From Deinococcus murrayi DSM 11303 (lineage in GTDB: Bacteria; Deinococcota; Deinococci; Deinococcales; Deinococcaceae): DNA of 64,000 nucleotides. Under the pieces are notes generated by a model, which was given only the letters and a program-made list of their open reading frames with translations, had not been told where the DNA came from and ran no database searches. The number at the start of each line of letters is the position of its first letter. The first letter of the stretch is position 1. Shown here piece by piece: positions 26,741 through 37,620 of the stretch. The position numbers and the translations under genes are program-made. The stretch spans positions 93,092 to 157,091 of the forward strand of contig NZ_KI519504.1 in NCBI RefSeq assembly GCF_000482805.1, written 5' to 3'.

Positions 26741-28048
26741 TCAGTCTGCCGCTGCCGGGGCCGTTCCCGCCGCAGGCTCTGGCCGGGGCAACTGCCGGGG
26801 CAGCCGTCCCCACAGCAGCAGCAGGCCCAGGCCCCCCAGCGCGGCCAGGGTGAGCAGGCCCAGGCGCGGCCCCAGCGGGCCTTCCTTGCCAATCAGGAAG
26901 CTGGCGAGGAGGGCGCCGGGCGGTCCCATCCCCACCAGCACGAAGGAATACAGGCTCATCACCCGCCCGCGCAGGTGGTCCGGGATGGAGAGCTGCACGG
27001 TGCTGTTCGCGCTGACGAGCAGCGAGAGCATCCCGAACCCGCAGGCCGCGAGCACGGGCGCAGCGAGCGCCGGACCCGGCGTCAGGGCCAGGGCCGCCGC
27101 ACTCACCAGCAGAATCACTCCGCCCAGCCGCAGGTTCCGCAGCGGGTTGGGCTTGCTCGCCTGCCACAGCGCTCCCGCCATCGCCCCCAGCCCGAACATC
27201 GCCGAAAGGGTGCCGAAGGCCGCCTCCCGCGCCCCAAACACCACGCGGGCGTAGTAGGGGATAATCACATTGAAGTTGATGATGGTCAGGCTCATCAACC
27301 CGACGAGCAGCATCACGTTCCTTACCGCCGGGGTGCGCCGCACATAGGCCAGCCCCTCGCGGATGTTCTCGGCCACGCTGCCCTGCGGCACCCCCTCGCG
27401 GGGTGGAAAGGGCAGCGTGGCAATCACGAACAGCACCACGAAAAACGACGCCACGTTGAGGTAAAAGGGCAGCGCGAGCCGGGCGATGTTGTCCGGGTTC
27501 CCGGCGGCGAGCAGCGAGACGCCCAGCGCCGCCACCACCCCAAAAAGGGCTTGCCCCACCGTGCGCGACACGTTAAAGGACAGGCTATTGAGTGCGACCG
27601 CGTTGGGCACGTCCCCCCGCGGCACGAAGTCCACCACCATGCTCTGCCGAGCGGGCATGTCAAAAGCGTTGGCTATCCCCGCCATGAACGCGATGGCCAT
27701 CACCAGCGGCAGGGACACCACCCCCAGATGGGTGGTGACCGCCAGGGTCGCCGCCGTGAGCAGCAGCGTGACCTGTGTGGCGAGGAGTACCCGTCGCCGG
27801 GGCACCCGGTCCACCACCGCCCCCGCAAACAAGGAGAGCAGCAGGCTGGGCAAAAACTGCGCGACCGTCACGTACCCCAGCGCCGTGCTGCTGCCCCCGG
27901 TCAGCTCCAGCACGAGGTACTGCTGCGCGGTCGCCTGCATCCACGAGCCGACCAGAGAGAGAAGCTGCGAAAACCAGTAGCGGCGGTAGTGGGGGTGTCG
28001 CAGGGCGCTGAACGTCCGGGCACGCCACCCGGAGAGGCGGGCAAACAT
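26741..28048 (-). CDS. MFS exporter (EntS-like)
   Basis: A 435-residue major-facilitator protein with about twelve membrane helices. The start FSALRHPHYRRYWFSQLLSL with AGAVVDRVPRRRVLLATQ in the first cytoplasmic loop (motif A variant G-x-x-x-D-R-x-x-R-R) is typical of the MFS_3/EntS group of drug or siderophore exporters. GMGPPGALLASFLIGKEG near the C-terminus matches the family. No substrate can be read. TATGCT lies 6 nt before the ATG, so the message is probably leaderless. It converges with rpiA with 8 bp between their ends. Confidence 0.88.
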   Translation of the reverse strand: MFARLSGWRARTFSALRHPHYRRYWFSQLLSLVGSWMQATAQQYLVLELTGGSSTALGYVTVAQFLPSLLLSLFAGAVVDRVPRRRVLLATQVTLLLTAATLAVTTHLGVVSLPLVMAIAFMAGIANAFDMPARQSMVVDFVPRGDVPNAVALNSLSFNVSRTVGQALFGVVAALGVSLLAAGNPDNIARLALPFYLNVASFFVVLFVIATLPFPPREGVPQGSVAENIREGLAYVRRTPAVRNVMLLVGLMSLTIINFNVIIPYYARVVFGAREAAFGTLSAMFGLGAMAGALWQASKPNPLRNLRLGGVILLVSAAALALTPGPALAAPVLAACGFGMLSLLVSANSTVQLSIPDHLRGRVMSLYSFVLVGMGPPGALLASFLIGKEGPLGPRLGLLTLAALGGLGLLLLWGRLPRQLPRPEPAAGTAPAAAD

Positions 28049-28127
28049 TCGCCCAGCATAGGCCTCCCGCCGGAACCCCGTTCTGCTGCGGCAGACGGGG
28101 TCTCACCCCGGCGGGTGAAAAAAAGGC

Positions 28128-28157
28128 TTGGCAAATGTGACATTGGTCTGGTACAGT
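28128..28157 (+). promoter_or_regulatory. Promoter of the NlpC/P60 hydrolase gene
   Basis: A -35 TTGGCA (28128-28133) and a -10 TACAGT (28152-28157) are separated by 18 bp. The predicted transcript has a leader of about 100 nt, unlike the leaderless genes around it. Confidence 0.65.
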
Positions 28158-28267
28158 GCGCCTGTTTCAGATTTCTTCGGGCGGCTCTCATGCTTGCCCC
28201 ATCCGGTCCGCGACTCCTGCGGACGGCTTTTCCTCCATTGTCTTGACGCGCCCTGTGAGCCTTGTCC

Positions 28268-29203
28268 ATGCCTGCATCCACCCTGCCCGCATCGCGCCTG
28301 TCCGCTTTCGTCCGCGCCGCCGTGGTGTTCAGCACCCTGAGTCTGTCCGCGAGCCTTGCTCCGGCCCTCGCCACCGCCAGCACGTCCGCTAGCCCGGTCA
28401 GCCCAGCGCTTCCGGGCAGCGCTCTTTCTGGGGCCGCCGTGACGGTGCAAAAGGGCGACACGGCCTACAGCCTGGCGCGTGCCCACGGCCTGACCGTCGA
28501 GGCGCTTCTCGCGATGAACGGCCTGAGCACTCCGGACCTCCAGGTCGGACAGGTGCTGCGGGTGCGGGCCGCCGCTGCGTCGCACACGGTGCAGCCCAAG
28601 GAAACGCTGTACGGCATCTCGCGGCGCTACGGCCTGAGCATCGAAGCCCTGCTCACCGCCAACAATCTGCCCCCCACCACGGTCCTCGAAATCGGGCAGG
28701 TCTTGCAGATTCCGGCGGCAGCTCCGGCGGTCGCGCCGTCCCCGCTGGCGGCCCCCGCCCCCACCCCCGCTGCCCCGGCCCCGGCGCGGCCTGCCGAAAC
28801 CGCAACGGGCGATGACTGGCGCAGCACGGCGATGGCGCTGCTGGGCGTGCCCTACGTATATGGGGGCACCAGCCGCAGCGGGCTGGATTGTAGCGGGTTC
28901 GTCCTCCAGGTGTTTGCGCCGCTGGGCGTCAACCTTCCCCGCACCAGCGCGGCGCAGGCGCGGGTTGGCCAGCCGGTCGCCCTAGAGGACCTGCAGGCCG
29001 GGGACCTGGTCTTTTTCGATACGGTGGGGCGCGGCGAGGTCACGCACGTCGGCATCTATCTGGGCGAGGGGCAGTTCGTCAATGCCAACTCCTACCGCAA
29101 GCAGGTCACCATTGACCGCCTGCACGGGGACCCCTACTGGGCACCCAAGCTGCTCGGTGCTCGCCGGGTGCTCCCGCCCGTGATGTACGGCTCGGCCCGC
29201 TAA
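28268..29203 (+). CDS. Secreted LysM-NlpC/P60 peptidoglycan hydrolase
   Basis: A 311-residue secreted endopeptidase that should cut peptide stems of peptidoglycan. A signal peptide (about 1-37, ending in PALATA) is followed by two LysM repeats, YSLARAHGLTVEALLAMNGL and YGISRRYGLSIEALLTANNL, which bind glycan. A Pro/Ala linker follows, then the NlpC/P60 domain. The catalytic Cys is in GLDCSGFVLQVF at about residues 208-219 and the His in VTHVGIYLG. The ATG at 28268 is preferred; a TTG two codons upstream is possible. No clear Shine-Dalgarno. Confidence 0.92.
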   Translation: MPASTLPASRLSAFVRAAVVFSTLSLSASLAPALATASTSASPVSPALPGSALSGAAVTVQKGDTAYSLARAHGLTVEALLAMNGLSTPDLQVGQVLRVRAAAASHTVQPKETLYGISRRYGLSIEALLTANNLPPTTVLEIGQVLQIPAAAPAVAPSPLAAPAPTPAAPAPARPAETATGDDWRSTAMALLGVPYVYGGTSRSGLDCSGFVLQVFAPLGVNLPRTSAAQARVGQPVALEDLQAGDLVFFDTVGRGEVTHVGIYLGEGQFVNANSYRKQVTIDRLHGDPYWAPKLLGARRVLPPVMYGSAR

Positions 29204-29235
29204 GACAGAACCCGTGTAAGGCGCGTGGGGTGAGC

Positions 29236-29263
29236 AAAAAAAAGGCGGCTCGCCCCTGCCGCC
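29236..29263 (-). terminator. Rho-independent terminator of the small RHH-like gene
   Basis: On the minus strand GGCGGC and GCCGCC form a stem (29244-29263) followed by eight T residues (29243-29236). Confidence 0.75.
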
Positions 29264-29296
29264 CGTGCTCCTTTGCTCTTTCCTTTCGCCCTGCCC

Positions 29297-29524
<228 letters not shown>

Positions 29525-29774
29525 GGTCCTCTTGTCCTCTCCACTGGGTCCGCGCCCGGCCACGGGCTGGGGGATACCGCTGCGTGGGCAGCCTAGCACG
29601 CTCCATGAGTCCCCTCAACATCATCCCCCCCAGAGCCGCCGCTGGCATAGACGCACCGTGAGTAGGATGTGTAAGATGCACCCGTTCTCCAGCGCCCCGC
29701 TGGACCCGAAGCCCCGACCGTCTGCCGGGCAACCTGCCTCTCCCCCCATGTCCGCGCCTGAAAGGAATGACCCC

Positions 29775-31058
29775 ATGGATTTGACGCCGCTGCACCTTGT
29801 AGGAGGCCGGGAAATCTCCGGCGAAATCGCCATCCAGCACAGCAAGAATGCAGCGCTGCCGATTATCGTGGCAAGTCTGCTGAGCCGCGAGCCGATTACC
29901 CTGCACGGCATTCCCCGGCTGTCGGACGTGGACACCATCCTGGAGCTGATGGCGCACCTGGGCACCGAGCACGCCTGGACCGGACCCAATAGCCTCAGCT
30001 TGCACACCCCGGAGATTCTCAGCACCCACGCGCCCTACGCGCTGGTGGCCAAGATGCGGGCGAGCTTCATCGTGCTGGGCGCGATTCTGGCGCGGGCGGG
30101 GGAAGCCACCGTGTCCATGCCCGGCGGGTGCGCGTGGGGGCCGCGCCCGGTCGACCAGCACGTCAAGGCGCTGCGGGCACTGGGGGCGCACCTCACCGAG
30201 GAGGGCGGCGACTTCATGGCAACGCGCTCCGGGAGCCTCAGCGGTACGTTCGTCTTCGAGATGCTGACGGTGGGCGGCACGCACAATGCGCTGCTCGCCT
30301 CGGTGCTGGGCGACGGCGTGGTGACGCTGGAAAACGCCAGCATCGACACCGACGTCGTCGACCTGGTGCACTTCCTGAACTCCCTGGGTGCCCAGATTGA
30401 GGGGGCGGGCACCAACACGCTCACCATTCGGGGGGTGCCCGCCCTGCGTGGGGGCGAGTACACGGTGATTCCTGACCGCATCGAGGCCGGGACCTTCATG
30501 ATTGCTGCCGCTGCCACCCGCAGCCGCCTCACGCTGACCAACGTGCGCCCCGACCACCTGCGGGCCGTGACGGCCAAGCTGAGTGAAATGGGTGTGGACA
30601 TCCTGGAATCCGGCGACCGCCTGATTGTGGACGCCCGCAACCGCGAACTGCGGCCCGTGAACGTGACCACCCAGAGCTACCCCGGTTTTCCCACCGACGT
30701 GCAGCCCCAGATGAGTGCCCTGCTCGCCACCGTGCCCGGCACCAGCGTCGTGCAGGACCCGGTGTACCCCGACCGGCTGACCCACGTGGCCGAGTTGCAG
30801 CGCATGGGGGCCAACATCACCGTGAGCGGCTACACCCAGGTCATCCAGGGCGGCCCGCTGCACGCCGCCCCCGTCAAGGCCGCCGACCTGCGGGCCGGGG
30901 CTGCCCTCTTTATCGCCGCGATGACCACGGAGGGTGAAACGGTCATCGACGGCGTGCAGTACCTCCATCGGGGCTACGAACGCCTCGCCGAGCGGCTGCG
31001 CGGAATCGGCGTGCGGGCCTGGCAGCCCCAGCCCATGCTGGCGAGCGCGATGGACTGA
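29775..31058 (+). CDS. murA: UDP-N-acetylglucosamine 1-carboxyvinyltransferase MurA
   Basis: MurA adds enolpyruvate to UDP-GlcNAc, the first committed step of peptidoglycan synthesis. The 427-residue length is normal. IAIQHSKNAALPIIVASLL near the start holds the substrate-binding Lys-Asn. The catalytic Cys, target of fosfomycin, is in MPGGCAWGPRPVDQHVKAL at about residues 115-133. The start at 29775 has AAAGGA 8 nt upstream. An in-frame ATG at 29676, 7 nt after TAGGAT, could give a leaderless message and 33 extra N-terminal residues. Confidence 0.92.
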   Translation: MDLTPLHLVGGREISGEIAIQHSKNAALPIIVASLLSREPITLHGIPRLSDVDTILELMAHLGTEHAWTGPNSLSLHTPEILSTHAPYALVAKMRASFIVLGAILARAGEATVSMPGGCAWGPRPVDQHVKALRALGAHLTEEGGDFMATRSGSLSGTFVFEMLTVGGTHNALLASVLGDGVVTLENASIDTDVVDLVHFLNSLGAQIEGAGTNTLTIRGVPALRGGEYTVIPDRIEAGTFMIAAAATRSRLTLTNVRPDHLRAVTAKLSEMGVDILESGDRLIVDARNRELRPVNVTTQSYPGFPTDVQPQMSALLATVPGTSVVQDPVYPDRLTHVAELQRMGANITVSGYTQVIQGGPLHAAPVKAADLRAGAALFIAAMTTEGETVIDGVQYLHRGYERLAERLRGIGVRAWQPQPMLASAMD

Positions 31059-31063
31059 GCGCA

Positions 31064-31088
31064 GGCGGTCGGGGTGCTTACCCCGCCG
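31064..31088. terminator. Small hairpin between converging murA and aldo/keto reductase genes
   Basis: CGGGGT (31070-31075) and ACCCCG (31080-31085) form a stem with a GCTT loop, extended by GCGG/CCGC across a bulge. No clear T-run is present on either side. Confidence 0.35.
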
Positions 31089-31970
31089 CTAGACCTCCCC
31101 GCCCCAGTCCCCGCCATGTTCCGCCCAGGCCGACTCAATCTGTGCCAGCAACTCAGCGGGCAGCGGTCCCCGCTCGATGATGGCCGCATTGCGCTTCAGA
31201 TTCTCCACCCGCGCGGTGCCCACGATGGCGCTGCTCACACCGGGCGCGAAGGCCGAGAAGCGCAGGGCGAACTCGTCCCACTCCAGCTCGCCGGGGTCAA
31301 GCTCCAGTGTCTGTAAGCGCTCCCAGTACACCTCGGCGTACTGCCCAGCCGGGCGCTCCCGAAACTGCCACGCGGCGTTGGCGATGGGCCGCTTGGCGAT
31401 GACACCCAGGCCCCGCGCCGCCGCCCCCGGCAGGACGTGGTGCAAGCTCCACTGGTCCGCGACGCTCACGCTCGTCTCCAGGCTGCCGAAGTGCCCGGAC
31501 CCCGCCGCCCACGCCAGCGCCTCGTTTTCGCCGCTGTAGGCCGCGACCCGGATGAGTCCGGCCCCCCGCGCCCGGTCCAGTTCGGCCAGCAGGTCGTCTC
31601 GCCGCAGGGTGTCCAAGGGGCACGAGTGCAGGTGAAAAAGGTCAATCCGGTCGGTCCGCATCGTCCGGAGCGCCCGCTCGATGCCGCGCCGGATGGCCAG
31701 CGGCGTCCAGTCCTCCGCCTCTTCTGCCCCGTAGCCGCCCTTCGTGCTCAGGACAAACTCGTCCCGCCGCCCGGCGAGGTGCCGCCCGATGCGCTCCTCG
31801 CTGAGGCCGTACCCCCGCGCCGTGTCGATGAGGGTCACGCCGAGGTCGAGTGCCCGGTGCAGCAGGTGTCCGGCTTCCCGCTCGTCCAACGTCTCCGCGC
31901 CGACCTGCCCCGCCCCCAGCCCCAGGACACTGACCCGCAGGCCCGTGTTGCCCAACTCGCGCTCCATCAT
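31089..31970 (-). CDS. Aldo/keto reductase
   Basis: A 293-residue oxidoreductase of the AKR superfamily. It starts MMERELGNTGLRVSVLGLGA. The catalytic Asp and Tyr are in LIDTARGYGLSEERIGRHL (about residues 50-68), Lys in VLSTKGGYG and His in IDLFHLHSCP, so the tetrad is intact. The C-terminal SSAIVGTARVENLKRN binds NADPH. TATGCT lies exactly 7 nt before the first ATG at 31970, supporting that start. The physiological substrate is unknown. Confidence 0.9.
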   Translation of the reverse strand: MMERELGNTGLRVSVLGLGAGQVGAETLDEREAGHLLHRALDLGVTLIDTARGYGLSEERIGRHLAGRRDEFVLSTKGGYGAEEAEDWTPLAIRRGIERALRTMRTDRIDLFHLHSCPLDTLRRDDLLAELDRARGAGLIRVAAYSGENEALAWAAGSGHFGSLETSVSVADQWSLHHVLPGAAARGLGVIAKRPIANAAWQFRERPAGQYAEVYWERLQTLELDPGELEWDEFALRFSAFAPGVSSAIVGTARVENLKRNAAIIERGPLPAELLAQIESAWAEHGGDWGGEV

Positions 31971-32328
31971 GCGGCGGAGCATACGCCCTACGCCGGGGGC
32001 GGATTCCGCGCCGACCTTCTGGGAGGTGCCAGAGAAGGAGTCTCCGCGGACCGAGCCGGAAAGCCCTGTCAAGCGGGAGTTCTTCGGGGGGGACGTGTCC
32101 CCGCTGCGCGGCGCGACGCTGGCGTAGGCGGGGGCGAGGTGTTCACGTCGGATATGCCCGTTGACGCCACCCTCTCCGCGGGGCAGCGGGCCTCCTTCTC
32201 CCCGGAGGTGGGGGTCACCTGCAAGGCCATCACCGACCGCACCACCAAGCTGGGGACGTCCACGACCCTTCCCAGCCTCCAGACCTACCTCATGGTGGAA
32301 CCGACCCGGCGGCGGGTACGGGCGCTGG
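31971..32328. other. 358-bp intergenic stretch with a possible gene remnant
   Basis: Between the aldo/keto reductase start and the ABC exporter stop there is no convincing gene. A plus-strand frame from the ATG at 32155 reads MPVDATLSAGQRASFSPEVG and then TLPSLQTYLMVEPTRRRV, which looks more protein-like than chance, but it runs antisense into the exporter gene without a stop. It may be a decayed fragment. The reductase's -10 box lies at 31978-31983. Confidence 0.3.
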
Positions 32329-34161
<1,833 letters not shown>

Positions 34162-34201
34162 GGGGCCAGGGTACGCCATGGGCCGCGCCCGCATTCCGCT
34201 G

Positions 34202-35038
34202 TCAGCGCGAGAGCCGCAGAATACGCCACGCCCCGGACGCGACCAGACCAAAGACAACGGTGCCGACGAGCAGGTCGGGCCAGGCCGAGCCGCTCAGCCA
34301 CACCAGCCCGCCCGCCACAATCACGCCCAGGTTGACCAGCACGTCGTTGGCGGTAAAAATCTGGCTGGCCCGCAGGTGCACCTCGCGGCTGCGTGCTCCG
34401 GCCAGCACCCGCAGCGAGAAGGCGTTGCCCAGCAGCGCCACGAACGACACCGCCAGCATGGGCGCGGCGTCCGGAGCCTCCCCGCCCCCCGTGAAGCGGC
34501 GCACGACCTCCGCAAAGCCGAGCACCGCAAGGGCGAGCTGCAAGACGCCGCTGATGCGGGCGACCCGCTTCTTGTCGGCGGCGGCCCGCCCCACCGCCCA
34601 CAGGCTCAGGCCGTACACCAGCGCGTCGGCGAGCATGTCGAGGCTGTCGGCCACCAGCCCCAGCGACCGCGAGAGCAGCCCGGCGGTCAGCTCCAGCCCG
34701 AAGAGCGCCGCGTTAATCAGGAGCACCGTCGCGAGCACCCGGCGCTGCCCGGCGGGGTCCTCCGCCTGTGGGGGGGCCGCCGTCCCCTGCGCCCGCCCCA
34801 CCAGCGCCGCCCCCAGGCCCAACCCCGCGAGCTGCCGCTCGATGGCTGCCGCGTCCCCCCGGTGGGTCACGACCAGCGTGCGGGCCGGGAGGTCAAAGGC
34901 AAGGTGCAAGACGCCCGGTTGACCTTCCAGCCTTAGCCGCACGAGTTGCTCCTCGGCCCCGCAGTCCATGCCCGGCACCCGGAAGGTCAGGTGTTCGGGG
35001 GGCACCGGGCCGGAAGACAGGGCGGCAGCAGAGTCCAT
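34202..35038 (-). CDS. HMA domain fused to a cation-diffusion-facilitator-type transporter
   Basis: A 278-residue fusion. Residues about 15-80 are a ferredoxin-like HMA domain (LTFRVPGMDCGAEEQLVRLR), but the metal site GMxCxxC keeps only the first Cys; the second is Glu. Residues about 100-275 are a CDF membrane domain: LGLVADSLDMLADALVYGLS matches helix 2, with Asp residues of the metal site, and SQIFTANDVLVNLGVIVAGG matches helix 5. The usual C-terminal cytoplasmic domain of CDF proteins is missing; the HMA domain may replace it. Probably a metal exporter; ion not readable. The -10 box CATCAT is 7 nt upstream. Confidence 0.8.
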   Translation of the reverse strand: MDSAAALSSGPVPPEHLTFRVPGMDCGAEEQLVRLRLEGQPGVLHLAFDLPARTLVVTHRGDAAAIERQLAGLGLGAALVGRAQGTAAPPQAEDPAGQRRVLATVLLINAALFGLELTAGLLSRSLGLVADSLDMLADALVYGLSLWAVGRAAADKKRVARISGVLQLALAVLGFAEVVRRFTGGGEAPDAAPMLAVSFVALLGNAFSLRVLAGARSREVHLRASQIFTANDVLVNLGVIVAGGLVWLSGSAWPDLLVGTVVFGLVASGAWRILRLSR

Positions 35039-35119
35039 CCGCCCGATGATGCCGCCTGGTCCGGCAAAACGCCAGGGGCGACGTGGCGCGTCCCTGGCGT
35101 TTTGCCGTGCGGGTCCCAG

Positions 35120-36226
35120 TTACGCCAGCACGGCCTCTGGCTCGTCGTAGGCCAGCCCAAAGGCCTGCGCGACCCCCTGGTAGGTCAGCTTGCCCGCGTG
35201 GGTATTTAGCCCCAGGCGCAGCGCCTTGTTGCGCTTGAGGGCCGACACGCCCTGCTCGGCAAGTTGCAGGACGTAGGGGAGGGTCTGGTTGGTCAGGGCG
35301 AAGGTGCTCGTGCGCGGCACGGCCCCCGGCATGTTCGCCACCCCGTAATGAATCACGCCGTCCACCACGTAGGTGGGGTCGTCGTGGGTGGTCGCGTGAA
35401 TGGTCTCCACGCAGCCGCCCTGGTCAACGGCCACGTCCACGATGACGCTGCCTTCGGGCATCAAGGAAAGCATGTCGCGGGTGACGAGGTGCGGAGCCTT
35501 GGCCCCCGGAATCAGGACCGCCCCAATCAGGAGGTCGGTTTCCGGCAGCAGGGCGCGGATGTTGGCCTCGCTGCTCATCATGGTGGTCAGGCGGCCAAAG
35601 AACACGTCGTCAAGGTAGGCGAGGCGGCGCTGCGACACGTCGAGGATGGTGACTTTGGCCCCCAGCCCCATCGCCATCTTGGCCGCGTTGGTGCCCACCA
35701 CGCCGCCGCCGATGATGGTCACGTGGCCGGGCTGCACGCCGGGCACCCCGCCCAGCAGCACCCCGCGCCCGCCGACCGGCTTTTGCAGGTGGTACGCGCC
35801 CGCCTGCACGCTCAGCCGCCCGGCGACCTCCGACATCGGGGTCAGCAGGGGCAGGCTGCCGTCGTCGAGCTGCACCGTCTCGTAGGCCACGCCCGTCGTG
35901 CCTGCCGAGAGCAGCGCCTCGGTGAGAGGGCGGTCGGCGGCGAGGTGCAGGTAGGTAAAGAGCAGCAGCCCTTCGCGCAGATAGCCGTATTCGCTCTCGA
36001 TAGGCTCCTTGACCTTGACGACCATCTCGGCGGCCCAGGCGTCGGCGGCGCTGCCCAGGGTCGCGCCCGCCGCCTCGTACTCGCTGTCCGCGATGCCGCT
36101 GCCCACGCCCGCCCCGCGCTCGACCGTGACCGTATGGCCCCGGCGCACCAGCGTCGCCACGCCGCCGGGGGTCAGCGCCACCCGGTTTTCCTTGACCTTG
36201 ATTTCCTTGGGCAGTCCAATCTTCAT
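35120..36226 (-). CDS. ald: Alanine dehydrogenase
   Basis: Ald converts L-alanine to pyruvate and ammonia with NAD. The 368-residue length is normal. The N-terminus [20 protein letters not shown] has the pyruvate-binding Arg, and [18 protein letters not shown] the catalytic Lys. The NAD loop is [20 protein letters not shown] at about residues 168-187, and [14 protein letters not shown] and [11 protein letters not shown] are conserved. The ATG at 36226 has a strong GGAGG 5-6 nt upstream. It is divergent from an Lrp-type gene, a pairing in which the regulator often controls ald. Confidence 0.94.
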   Translation of the reverse strand: MKIGLPKEIKVKENRVALTPGGVATLVRRGHTVTVERGAGVGSGIADSEYEAAGATLGSAADAWAAEMVVKVKEPIESEYGYLREGLLLFTYLHLAADRPLTEALLSAGTTGVAYETVQLDDGSLPLLTPMSEVAGRLSVQAGAYHLQKPVGGRGVLLGGVPGVQPGHVTIIGGGVVGTNAAKMAMGLGAKVTILDVSQRRLAYLDDVFFGRLTTMMSSEANIRALLPETDLLIGAVLIPGAKAPHLVTRDMLSLMPEGSVIVDVAVDQGGCVETIHATTHDDPTYVVDGVIHYGVANMPGAVPRTSTFALTNQTLPYVLQLAEQGVSALKRNKALRLGLNTHAGKLTYQGVAQAFGLAYDEPEAVLA

Positions 36227-36286
36227 AGTTCCTCCGCTGTGCCGCGTCCCCCGCCGGGGCCGTCCGCCCGCCATGATGCTGAAGTG

Positions 36287-36366
36287 GCGCAATGCTAGCA
36301 GGACCCTGGCCGCGTCCGATTGCCCGCAGGCTGCGCTGAAAAGGCATTCGCGCAATGAGGTTGCGC
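36287..36366. promoter_or_regulatory. Lrp-type operator candidates between ald and lrp
   Basis: A perfect inverted repeat GCGCAA-TGAGG-TTGCGC lies at 36350-36366, and a further GCGCAAT half-site at 36287-36293 next to a minus-strand TAGCAT -10 box for ald. The lrp -10 box TATCCT is at 36376-36381. The sites are therefore placed to control both genes. Confidence 0.5.
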
Positions 36367-36391
36367 CGCCGGTGCTATCCTGTGCCCATTC

Positions 36392-36862
36392 ATGTCAAAG
36401 CCGGACCTCGACGCGACCGACCGCCGTATCCTGACCATCCTCCAGCGCGACGCCCGCATCCCCAACACCGAACTCGCCGACGAGATTGGCCTCACCCCGG
36501 CCCCCACCCTGCGGCGGGTGCGGCGGCTGGAAGAAGAGGGCGTCATCAGCCGCTACGTCGCCCTCCTCGACCCCAAGCGGGTGGGGCGCGACCTGATGGT
36601 CTTCGTGCGGGTCACCCTGGACAAACAGACCAAGCAGGGCTTCGAGACCTTCGCCGAGCGGATGCGGGGGCGGCCCGAAGTGCTGGAGTGCTACCTCTGC
36701 CTGGGCGACACCGATTACCTGCTCAAGGTCGCCGTGCCGGACCTCGACGCCTACCAGACCTTCTTGGTCGACGTGCTCGCGGCCATTCCGGGCGTGCGCA
36801 ACACGGCAAGCACCATCGTCGTGAAAGGGGAGAAGTACACGACCGCCCTGGCGGTGGAGTAG
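36392..36862 (+). CDS. Lrp/AsnC-family transcriptional regulator
   Basis: A 156-residue regulator. The winged helix-turn-helix is at about residues 6-65 ([40 protein letters not shown]), and the RAM/ligand-binding domain follows ([20 protein letters not shown]). It is divergent from ald, and a palindrome lies in between, so alanine-responsive control of ald is likely by analogy with other bacteria. The ATG lies 10 nt after TATCCT. Confidence 0.9.
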   Translation: MSKPDLDATDRRILTILQRDARIPNTELADEIGLTPAPTLRRVRRLEEEGVISRYVALLDPKRVGRDLMVFVRVTLDKQTKQGFETFAERMRGRPEVLECYLCLGDTDYLLKVAVPDLDAYQTFLVDVLAAIPGVRNTASTIVVKGEKYTTALAVE

Positions 36863-36906
36863 GGGCAGGGCGGAGCGACGCGCGGAGGCTCTGACATACT
36901 GCGCCC

Positions 36907-37617
36907 ATGCCTTCACCTGCCCTCCGACGCGCAGCGCCCGCCCTGCTCGTCTCCCTGAGCCTCGGCTTGGGAGCGTGTGCCCCCGCTCCCCAGCGGCAAG
37001 CCTCGGCTCCGGCCCCCGCCGTCCCGACCTTCGTTCCCGTCGCCCCCCTGAGCGCCACCCGCGTCACGACCTTCCCCGCTGCCGCCCAGGTCACCGACCC
37101 CACGCGGACCTACCGAGCGGTCCTGAACACGACCAAAGGGCCAATCACCCTGGAGCTGTACGCGCAGCAGGCCCCGGTCGCCGTGAACAACTTCGTGTTC
37201 CTCGCGCTCAACCGCTTCTATGACGGCACGCGCTTTCACCGCGTGATTGACGGCTTCATGGCTCAGGGCGGCGACCCTCAGAGCACCGCCCCGGCCCTGC
37301 GTGGGCGCTGGGGCACGGGCGGCCCCGGCTACAGCTTCCGGGCCGAGGTCAGCAGTGGCCTGCGCTTTGACCGGGCGGGCGTGCTGGGCATGGCCCGCGC
37401 CGCCAGCCTGGACTCGCAGGGCAGCCAGTTTTTCATCACGCTCGCCCCGGCGGATTTCCTGAGCGGCGGGTACACGGTGTTCGGGCGGGTCGTGGCCGGA
37501 CTAGACGTCTTGCAGCGTCTCACCCGTACGGCCACCGCCAGCGCTGGCGGCGAGGTGCCCATCCCCGGTGCCGAGCCGGACGTCATCCAGAGCGTGCAGA
37601 TTCTCGTCTCGCGCTGA
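36907..37617 (+). CDS. Cyclophilin-type peptidyl-prolyl isomerase, lipoprotein
   Basis: A 236-residue proline isomerase expected outside the inner membrane. The signal LLVSLSLGLGACAPAPQ contains a lipobox (LGAC, Cys at residue 24), then a Pro/Ala linker, and from about residue 75 the cyclophilin domain. NFVFLALNRFYDGTRFHRVI and DGFMAQGGDPQ carry the catalytic Arg, Phe, Met and Gln. SQGSQFFITLAPADFLSGGY completes the active site. CATACT lies 6 nt before the ATG. It is a likely folding helper in the periplasm. Confidence 0.92.
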   Translation: MPSPALRRAAPALLVSLSLGLGACAPAPQRQASAPAPAVPTFVPVAPLSATRVTTFPAAAQVTDPTRTYRAVLNTTKGPITLELYAQQAPVAVNNFVFLALNRFYDGTRFHRVIDGFMAQGGDPQSTAPALRGRWGTGGPGYSFRAEVSSGLRFDRAGVLGMARAASLDSQGSQFFITLAPADFLSGGYTVFGRVVAGLDVLQRLTRTATASAGGEVPIPGAEPDVIQSVQILVSR

Positions 37618-37620
37618 GCC

